Below are positions 14,439 to 20,119 of a stretch of DNA of 20,119 bases, in pieces (position 1 is the first letter of the stretch; each line of letters starts with the position of its first letter). The translations under genes were made by a program, and so were the position numbers. Where the stretch lies: positions 1 through 20,119 of the IMG/VR virus record IMGVR_UViG_3300017971_000877, one strand, 5' to 3'. The notes beneath the pieces are model-generated. The model did no database searches and had not been told where the DNA came from. It saw only the letters and a list, made by a program, of their open reading frames with translations. This DNA comes from a virus.

Positions 14439-15491
14439 TTACAGGCTTGCTTTATATTTTTTATAATATTCTGTAAGTAATTGTTTTTCATTCATAATTA
14501 CAGTATAGAAGGGTTCGACATATTGTGGAAACGTACCGCCATAAATGGTAAGAAAGCCGTCTTCAATCATAAGATTGTAGAGATTCTTGCTTCCACGGTC
14601 TTCAGGACTCAATGGCACTTCAAGTTGTTGTATTTCTTCCTGTGCCTCTTCGGTTAACATCGGTTCTCTGAGATTCACGAGCTTGAAATTCGTTTTGAGT
14701 CTCGGTACATTATTCACGATGTTTTCCAGTGCTTTTAATGGTTTCTTTTTACTGGCAACACGTTCGGCATTCATCTCATCGGCTTTCCGACAGATTTCCC
14801 GAACCGTCATGGTCTTATATCGGAGTTCAGGGAACAGTTTCAATAACCCCTTTTCTTTTAATCCACCAACACCCTTGATATTATCAGCAGTATCACCACA
14901 TATGATTTTCATGACCAAGGCATTGGTGTAATGATGGTCGAAATGCATCATATAATTAACTTTGGTTACGGGTTGGTCGATATTCGGGAATATAATTGTG
15001 ATATTTAAATCCAGTAATTGTGCGAAATCCCTGTCATTAGATAACAAGTATATCTCTTCCTTATTGTTATGGTCAAGACAATATTGTGCTATTATATCAT
15101 CGGCTTCCACATCATCGACTTCAATTTGCCTAATAAAAAGTTCCTCGGCATATGCCTTGATTCTCTGTCGTTGCTTCAGCAGAGATTCTTTTTTGGCTTC
15201 CTCTCTTCGGATTTCCGCAGCACTTAATTCGATTTTCTTATGCCATTCCTTGGTTTCACGATTGGCTTTATAGTCTCTATCAATTCTGTGTCTGAGAATT
15301 CCACCGCCTTCTCCATCCCAACAAATAACGACCTTATTTACCATATGGTCTTTAATCAATCTTCTCACCGTTGTCATAAATGAGTATAGACCGCCAATAT
15401 GTCCATACTGTGCGGTCTCTACATCTCTTGCCCCATGAAATGAACGTTTCAAGAGATTCTCACCATCGACTAACAGTGTTCTGATTTTCAT
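14439..15491 (-). CDS. 5'-3' nuclease, FEN/T4 RNase H-like
   Basis: A 350-residue protein with the full set of 5'-nuclease motifs: LLVDGENLLKRSF (D9), ICWDGEGGGILRHRIDRDYK with ANR following, VDDVEADDIIAQY, LLSNDRDFAQLLD, and the helix-hairpin-helix region ICGDTADNIKGVGGLKEKG. These acidic residues bind two metal ions. Family members remove RNA primers and flaps; T4 RNase H (305 residues) does this on the lagging strand. A charged helical insert from about 80 to 120 (KKIELSAAEIRREEAKKESL) probably corresponds to the arch. The start overlaps the stop of the recombinase gene as ATGA, so the two are translationally coupled. A DNA polymerase I type fusion is not present. Confidence 0.93.
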   Translation of the reverse strand: MKIRTLLVDGENLLKRSFHGARDVETAQYGHIGGLYSFMTTVRRLIKDHMVNKVVICWDGEGGGILRHRIDRDYKANRETKEWHKKIELSAAEIRREEAKKESLLKQRQRIKAYAEELFIRQIEVDDVEADDIIAQYCLDHNNKEEIYLLSNDRDFAQLLDLNITIIFPNIDQPVTKVNYMMHFDHHYTNALVMKIICGDTADNIKGVGGLKEKGLLKLFPELRYKTMTVREICRKADEMNAERVASKKKPLKALENIVNNVPRLKTNFKLVNLREPMLTEEAQEEIQQLEVPLSPEDRGSKNLYNLMIEDGFLTIYGGTFPQYVEPFYTVIMNEKQLLTEYYKKYKASL

Positions 15492-16630
15492 TCTACGTCC
15501 TCTTCATCACCACCTTTTCTCTCGATAATCTCATCCTCAAAACTAATGTTGCCATCGGCATCCATTTCCTTGGATTTGAATTCGATGTCGTCAGCAGTTA
15601 GTGTCGGGTCATCAAAACGTTTACGAAAATACAAAATATGTTCTTTCTTATATTCGTTTTCATGGTCTTTATCACCAAAAATAAATCCATGTGGTGTGCT
15701 GATTATTTTTCCTTCAAGACTTATTCCACCCCAATCACCATCTACGTGATTCTTGGCGATATTTACTTTGTTCTCGAAACCGTAATTCAGGTCACGCTTT
15801 AATGAGGTCGCAGTTATTCTACGTGTGCCGTGAGTAATGATTCCACCGAAGTGATAAATCATTCGTGCACCGAAGAAAAAGGTTTCACCACCTTTGTGTT
15901 TCACTACCTTATTCATGCTATCATACCAGATTTTCTGAACAGCAGCAAGTGTCATTGTGTATTCACTATCGACCTTACGTGAATTGGGTATAGTATTGTT
16001 GAGTAACGACATGAATGCCTTTTCGTATGCACCTGCATTCCACATATTGTTATCGCTATCATCTTTTTCCAACGCATTGATTGTCTTGATGCAATTCAAT
16101 GTGCCTATGGAATCAATAGCCACATAAACATCCCGTGGAAGTTTACCTGATTTCTGCATGTCACGGAAATCATATATAGCTTTTGCCATGTCTTCAATAC
16201 TGGCTTCTTTCCTGTTCTTATCTTGTTTCAAGCCGTATTCCTCAAGAAGATATTTGTTGTTCACGAGAAGATATTCACCATCCCAATCAAATCCCATAAG
16301 GGTGAGACGTTTATTACCTTCATCAATATTGTTTTCGGTATCAATAATTATAGGGAATTGACCCATTTTCTGAGCATTAACAATTGAACGCATTAATGCT
16401 GTTGATTTACCTGTATTTGAATATCCACGGAAAAGCGTGACATATCCCACAGGCACACCCGGCATACCCGTTGCCTCTCTCAGACCATCATCAATAGGTA
16501 TCCATTGCAACGGTTTTGACGGAATCTCAGTTGCCCCAATACTTTTCTTGAAATTATCGAGACTAAAACTTTTTTTAGGTGTTGGTTTTCTTACCGAATT
16601 TTGCGGTACTTCATTACTTTTCTTTGCCAT
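15488..16630 (-). CDS. UvsX/RecA-like recombinase
   Basis: A 380-residue protein with a RecA-fold core: Walker A GYSNTGKST at 69-77, the strand with catalytic acid FPIIIDTEN at 92-100, and Walker B VYVAIDSIGTLN at 168-179. T4 UvsX has 391 residues. It should form filaments on single-stranded DNA and drive strand exchange for recombination-dependent replication and repair. The C-terminus is acidic (KGGDEEDVE), like many RecA proteins. It lies after the single-strand binding gene and overlaps the 5' nuclease by 4 nt. No separate promoter is visible; transcription probably comes through the leaky terminator at 16651-16678. An archaeal-like RadA is a less likely alternative, since no N-terminal HhH domain is present. 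Confidence 0.9.
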   Translation of the reverse strand: MAKKSNEVPQNSVRKPTPKKSFSLDNFKKSIGATEIPSKPLQWIPIDDGLREATGMPGVPVGYVTLFRGYSNTGKSTALMRSIVNAQKMGQFPIIIDTENNIDEGNKRLTLMGFDWDGEYLLVNNKYLLEEYGLKQDKNRKEASIEDMAKAIYDFRDMQKSGKLPRDVYVAIDSIGTLNCIKTINALEKDDSDNNMWNAGAYEKAFMSLLNNTIPNSRKVDSEYTMTLAAVQKIWYDSMNKVVKHKGGETFFFGARMIYHFGGIITHGTRRITATSLKRDLNYGFENKVNIAKNHVDGDWGGISLEGKIISTPHGFIFGDKDHENEYKKEHILYFRKRFDDPTLTADDIEFKSKEMDADGNISFEDEIIERKGGDEEDVE

Positions 16631-16650
16631 AAAATGTGTTGTTTTTGGTT

Positions 16651-16678
16651 AAAAAGGGGAGACTCTCATCTCCCCTTT
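16651..16678 (-). terminator. Intrinsic terminator after the single-strand binding gene
   Basis: AAAGGGGAGA and TCTCCCCTTT form a perfect 10-bp stem with a 6-nt loop, and the minus-strand RNA then ends in UUUUU. It lies 12 nt after the stop codon. Partial termination here would make the binding protein, needed in bulk, more abundant than the recombinase downstream. Confidence 0.9.
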
Positions 16679-16689
16679 AAAACATAGAA

Positions 16690-17949
16690 TTAAAACGGTA
16701 GGTCGTCATAATCTGAACCATCACCATCTGGCTCATTATCGCTATCGGAATCATCATAGTTATCATCCAAGTCATCATTTGATTCCTCAACAACCTGAGT
16801 TGATGTGGTTTCCTTAATGGCTTCTTTTCCGATATCAGATGCATCGTCTTCGAATTCACCGACTTTCGTTTCAGTAATGTTGTTGATGGTAACACGTGGA
16901 GTCGTTTGTTGTTCTTCCAAATCACTGGCTTGTTCAAATTCCTCGTCATTACTGTCAAGATTCATGGTACGAGTATTTGCTTTTTCTTCCAAATCAGGAC
17001 GACCCGGGAATACCCAATGTTTGTTGTTCTGGTCAGTATCTTCCCAATAAGGGGTTGTACCAGCAACACACATTTCAAGATATTCGTAAGGCGTGATGTT
17101 TGGTGCAGCTTTTGGCTTAAATACGTCTCTCCATGACACATCGTCATCAAGCCACGCCCTCATTACTGTCGGGTCACCGTGGAGTGGTGATTTACCTCTG
17201 GCAGTAATGGCTGAGATTTGCTTATAAACATGATTGTTGAATTCGGCATCAGTCATGATAATAGTCAAATCAGTACCGTTAACGGGGTCACTAAAATCAG
17301 CTTGCTGACTTGTCATGTAGTCTTCCAGAATCGGAAGCAACTTGTCGAGCGTACCCTGATTTTTGTAATTGTGCTTGAATCTCCAGAATTTCACGCCATC
17401 CTTTTCAGAGCCTTTATCAATACCACGAACAATATAGAATTTCTTGGCTTGCCATTTTCTGGCTTCGTTCCAAATCTCATCGTTCTTGGCTTTGATTTTC
17501 TTCTGCTCATCGGTCATGTTCTCTTTCTTAATACCTTTGATAGAAGGGTCTTGCTGTTTGATTAACCTCTTATATTCTGCACATGCAGGGCATGGAGCAG
17601 GTACAAGTAAAGGAGCACCTTGGTCATCCACCACAGGTTTACCGTCCGCACCTAACTTAGGTACTTTAGGGTCATTGTGTGCGGGACAATAAATAACCGT
17701 TCCGTGTTTTTTCTTTCCCCCTGCTGCATTGGTTGTCAGCACGTGGAAGAATGCTTCTTCAATGTGTTTTTTGCCCGGTTTAGGTGGAAGAATCCTGAAG
17801 ACCTCTTTCGAATTACGGGGAACAAAATACTTTGCTAAAATGTCTTCACGTGATTTTCTGGTTGTGGATTGTGATTGCTTTTTTTGATAGTCGGCAAACA
17901 TCGACTTTAATTGTGACAGGTCTTGCCCTGTCTGCGCTTGATTTTCCAT
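16690..17949 (-). CDS. Single-stranded DNA-binding protein, T4 gp32-like
   Basis: A 419-residue protein. After a basic, Gln/Ser-rich N-terminus (cf. the cooperativity region of gp32) comes the DNA-binding core with PRNSKEVFRILPPKPGKKH and a zinc-binding set C88-P-A-H91 ... C120-P-A-C123. T4 gp32 also holds one zinc, through His and three Cys. The core ends near residue 310. The last about 110 residues are acidic, with a poly-Asp stretch. The final residues, SDYDDLPF, look like the DDIPF tip by which bacterial SSB recruits partners. gp32 itself (301 residues) ends differently. The gene has its own host-type promoter and terminator, fitting high early expression. Confidence 0.88.
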   Translation of the reverse strand: MENQAQTGQDLSQLKSMFADYQKKQSQSTTRKSREDILAKYFVPRNSKEVFRILPPKPGKKHIEEAFFHVLTTNAAGGKKKHGTVIYCPAHNDPKVPKLGADGKPVVDDQGAPLLVPAPCPACAEYKRLIKQQDPSIKGIKKENMTDEQKKIKAKNDEIWNEARKWQAKKFYIVRGIDKGSEKDGVKFWRFKHNYKNQGTLDKLLPILEDYMTSQQADFSDPVNGTDLTIIMTDAEFNNHVYKQISAITARGKSPLHGDPTVMRAWLDDDVSWRDVFKPKAAPNITPYEYLEMCVAGTTPYWEDTDQNNKHWVFPGRPDLEEKANTRTMNLDSNDEEFEQASDLEEQQTTPRVTINNITETKVGEFEDDASDIGKEAIKETTSTQVVEESNDDLDDNYDDSDSDNEPDGDGSDYDDLPF

Positions 17950-18001
17950 TTTTCAATTGGTTTTTCAGTAATTATTATTTTTCAATCTGTAAAAGATGCT
18001 A

Positions 18002-18033
18002 CAAATATAGCCTTCATTTGTAATAAATACAAG
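18002..18033 (-). promoter_or_regulatory. Bacteroidota-type promoter for the single-strand binding gene
   Basis: CTTG (18030-18033), a 20-nt spacer and TATATTTG (18002-18009) match the TTG / TAnnTTTG pattern. Transcription would start near 17995, giving a leader of about 45 nt. The spacer begins with TATTTATT, similar to the motif at 7485-7493. Confidence 0.75.
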
Positions 18034-18063
18034 CAATTTTGAAAAAAATCGTAAGTTTTTTAC

Positions 18064-19467
18064 TTAAATTGACATCAAATTGTTAGAAACCACTGTGAAC
18101 GATATAATCTGCTTATTTTCATAGTAATCACCGTTCTTCATTCTGAGTTGGAGCTTGTAGTCCTGCGGTATCAACCACGATGTATCGAGATTAAATTCGT
18201 ATCCGTTATTGGTTCTATTGACTTTCGTAAACGGAATCACATCGATTTCGTAGTCCTCACCAATTGTTGTGAATAATCGGTATTCGATATCCAAAGGTAA
18301 GAATTTATTTTGATTCGGATACATTTCTTTTATTGTGAGTTTAACTTTTCTCGTGTTCCCAGCAATAATTTTCTCTTTTTCACCAATTCCCCAGAAATAA
18401 AAGAAGTAATTATCGAAATTAATTTCATTGCTCTGGTCAAAAGTATACCATTGTTTTTCGGAAACCAAATAAAATTCTCCCACATGTGTTGTTTCCCTGC
18501 CATTAATGCTGAGATTCCATTCATCCCTAAAAAGCACGGCATCGGGATATAGTTCGGAATCCAGATTCAACGTGATTTTATAAACGCCTTTGCTGACATT
18601 AATCACAGATGCACCACTAAGTGTGTTGATTAAGTTTTCTTGATAATCATAGATATTGACGTAATTAACCGTGATATTCTGTTTATCACCACCAACATTA
18701 ACATAAAGATAGAGGTCATTGTCTTTATTGAGATAGAAATAATTACGGTCATCGGTTATGGTGTCATCCACGATTGTCTGAACATAGGGTTCATACCATG
18801 TATTGGTATTCTTGGCATGAAATGCCACGGCATTCGTGTATTCGGTAAGCATTTCTTCGTATTCATCGGGGAATTTAATACCGAGACCAAAGGAACTACC
18901 AGTATATCCAGTGTAACCAGTCAATCCGAGTTTTTGATTTACGTAATCCGTGATATCAATATCCAGACTCTCGCTGCCTTTTTCAAATCTCTGGGTTGCG
19001 ATTATCTGAGTGCTACCGCTATCATACGCCCCCGCAGTACTCCATTCAACATCGGTTTTTCTGTCTTTCCAGTTACTGGCTTGCTCCACAGCATTTACCA
19101 GAGTGTCATCATATATGAAATCATATCCGCTCCCCTCATCCCAGTCTTCATCAACATTAAAAAGCTGGAGTTCAAAACTACTGGCTCTCTGAATTCCCTG
19201 AGAATAACTTTTCTTTCCCAGATATTCTTCGGCATAACTAATGGTATTGGTCATATGTAATGTGTGTGTCATACCGCTATTTGGTACAATGAGACCTTTA
19301 TCGATTTTATCCTGTAAATCAGATAAATCGATATCGAATATAAACCTACTAACTCGTTGATGAAGCGAACCATACGATATCTCAGTAACGGGATTTTGCG
19401 AATTGTTGGTTAGGTTGTTACTAATCAACGTATTGTTCTTTGAAAAATATGACCTGAATACTGACAT
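18064..19467 (-). CDS. Probable virion/tail protein with DNRLRE-like domain
   Basis: A 467-residue protein. Residues 30-215 resemble a DNRLRE-type beta domain: RVSRFIFDIDLSDL, then FELQLFNVDEDWDEGSGYDF, then WSTAGAYDSGS, and SLDIDITDYVNQKLGL. Such domains occur in phage tail and cell-surface proteins. A short collagen-like GYTGYTGSS follows. The C-terminal half is beta-rich and includes an Ig-like stretch (TVNYVNIYDYQENL, GVYKITLNLDSELYP). No membrane segment or signal peptide is visible. It is flanked upstream by a terminator and downstream by the early-type promoter, so it is probably expressed alone and late. Exact virion position is unknown. Confidence 0.65.
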   Translation of the reverse strand: MSVFRSYFSKNNTLISNNLTNNSQNPVTEISYGSLHQRVSRFIFDIDLSDLQDKIDKGLIVPNSGMTHTLHMTNTISYAEEYLGKKSYSQGIQRASSFELQLFNVDEDWDEGSGYDFIYDDTLVNAVEQASNWKDRKTDVEWSTAGAYDSGSTQIIATQRFEKGSESLDIDITDYVNQKLGLTGYTGYTGSSFGLGIKFPDEYEEMLTEYTNAVAFHAKNTNTWYEPYVQTIVDDTITDDRNYFYLNKDNDLYLYVNVGGDKQNITVNYVNIYDYQENLINTLSGASVINVSKGVYKITLNLDSELYPDAVLFRDEWNLSINGRETTHVGEFYLVSEKQWYTFDQSNEINFDNYFFYFWGIGEKEKIIAGNTRKVKLTIKEMYPNQNKFLPLDIEYRLFTTIGEDYEIDVIPFTKVNRTNNGYEFNLDTSWLIPQDYKLQLRMKNGDYYENKQIISFTVVSNNLMSI

Positions 19468-19498
19468 TCCTTGTTTTTCATATAAATACTCGGAAACA

Positions 19499-19525
19499 AA
19501 AAAGACTACACGTGGTAGTCTTTTT
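19499..19525 (-). terminator. Intrinsic terminator after the acidic protein gene
   Basis: AAAAAGACTAC and GTAGTCTTTTT form a perfect 11-bp stem with a 5-nt loop, ending in U5 on either strand. It lies 23 nt after the stop codon of the gene that runs in from the right edge. No converging plus-strand gene is present, so it serves the minus strand. Confidence 0.9.
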
Positions 19526-19548
19526 AAATCGAAATTATGTCGGTTTTT

Positions 19549-20119
19549 TTACTTGATATTGTGTCGAATCAGTAGCTTTACAGCATTTTCTTTCGTCATG
19601 CCTTCATCAAGTCGTCTATTTTTCAATACGGCTCTTGCTAATTCAACGTCTTCATTAAGTTTTTCCATGAATTTCAACTCACTGGTTGCGACTTCCTTGC
19701 TTCCACCGTAACCACGCAGAATAACCCCACCCTTGGTCTTTTCTGAAACACTGAATTCATTTCCTTCTTCATCTCTATATCTATCACCGACTTCGCCTTG
19801 ATATTCTTCCATTCCCATATCAACGTATTCGTCAACAATTTCCTCTTTCTGACTTGCGTCATCAAAGGATTTCATCTGACCACTTTTTTTAAGATATTCG
19901 GCATGTCCGACATCTGGGTCTGCTGGTTCTTCGACTTCTTGGTCTTGCTTGTAGTATTCCTTATCCCAATACTGTCTTTCTTGTTCGGGACTCTGGGGAA
20001 CATCAAATTCTTCATTGGCATAATCACCGACATTCATGGGTTTGAATCCCAGTAATTCGTCTGTAAGTTCTTCATCGCCACTCTCTTCTTCGGGAGCATC
20101 AGCTTCGGCTTCCTTCTCC
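19549..20119 (-). CDS. Acidic hypothetical protein, N-terminus beyond window edge
   Basis: The frame is open from the edge to a stop at 19549 (190 codons). An ATG at 20037 exists, but the frame continues upstream without a stop as a Glu-rich sequence (EKEAEADAPEEESGDEELTD and beyond), and no A-rich leader precedes that ATG, so the true start is probably outside the window. The visible part is very acidic to about residue 120. A more ordered end follows with KTKGGVILRGYGGSKEVATS and a helix NEDVELARAVLKNRRLDEGM. I do not recognise the family. Acidic low-complexity composition would suit a scaffold, capsid-interior or packaging-associated protein, but nothing proves this. Confidence 0.7.
   Translation of the reverse strand, partial: EKEAEADAPEEESGDEELTDELLGFKPMNVGDYANEEFDVPQSPEQERQYWDKEYYKQDQEVEEPADPDVGHAEYLKKSGQMKSFDDASQKEEIVDEYVDMGMEEYQGEVGDRYRDEEGNEFSVSEKTKGGVILRGYGGSKEVATSELKFMEKLNEDVELARAVLKNRRLDEGMTKENAVKLLIRHNIK

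Noticed and set aside
18042-18063. Possible terminator after the 467-residue virion protein (GTAA/TTAC then T7).
   Set aside because: The stem has only 4 A+T-rich pairs; too weak to call.
18640-19260. Plus-strand open frame of 206 codons opposite the 467-residue gene.
   Set aside because: It is a shadow: Ile/Val-rich without domain features, while the minus-strand frame has recognisable motifs and proper spacing.
19481-19488. TATAAATA on the plus strand, identical to the T4 late promoter -10 box; also at 7485-7492.
   Set aside because: It points away from all genes and no plus-strand gene follows; only the minus-strand reading is kept as a weak motif.

Overview
The window looks like part of a large tailed-phage genome whose host is probably in the Bacteroidota. 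Every confident gene is on the minus strand, so transcription runs from 20119 towards 1. The host guess rests on minus-strand promoters of the type TTG or TTTG, 20 bases, TATATTTG, which is the Bacteroidota primary-sigma pattern. The clearest are at 11594-11625 and 18002-18033. The replication genes match the T4 core set: a gp32-like single-strand binding protein, a UvsX/RecA-like recombinase, an RNase H/FEN-like 5' nuclease and a gp41/DnaB-like helicase. The standard code applies, since TGA, TAA and TAG all end genes.

Layout in transcription order. 20119-18064 holds the C-terminal part of an acidic protein of unknown function, a strong terminator, and a probable virion protein with a DNRLRE-like domain. 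18033-11721 is the replication and recombination block. 11625-10397 is a 1.2 kb RNA-gene region that opens with a host-type promoter and closes with two terminators in tandem. 10320-7580 is a two-gene operon: a Ro60-like protein (TROVE-type N-terminal region plus vWA domain) and a probable ARPP-1 (DUF6569) protein, ended by a terminator. 7391-1 is an operon of four tail-fibre or adhesin genes, three of which share a cysteine-rich C-terminal domain and three an N-terminal attachment domain.

The most interesting part is the RNA region next to the Ro gene. A two-strand motif, called A (22 nt) and B (about 25 nt) here, occurs five times. In each copy A and B can pair into two short helices separated by an unpaired AACT-type / ACGAAT-type internal loop, and the pairing changes in a compensating way between copies. 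The stem is joined to tRNA or tRNA-like sequence in different ways. It encloses a whole Glu-like tRNA (copy a), an arm resembling the Tyr anticodon arm (b), a circularly permuted Asn-like tRNA (d) or a UUCG loop (e), and in copy c it is inserted in the D arm of another tRNA. Known bacterial Y RNAs have a Ro-binding stem made from their two ends, may carry a tRNA-like module (YrlA class), and are often encoded beside the Ro gene. I therefore infer a phage-encoded Ro/Y-RNA system with an unusual set of tRNA-stem chimeras. The motif, pairing and gene order are visible in the sequence; the Ro-binding function is inference.

The same region also holds an initiator-like tRNA-Met and a 90-nt tRNA-like gene with intact acceptor and T arms but no readable anticodon arm.
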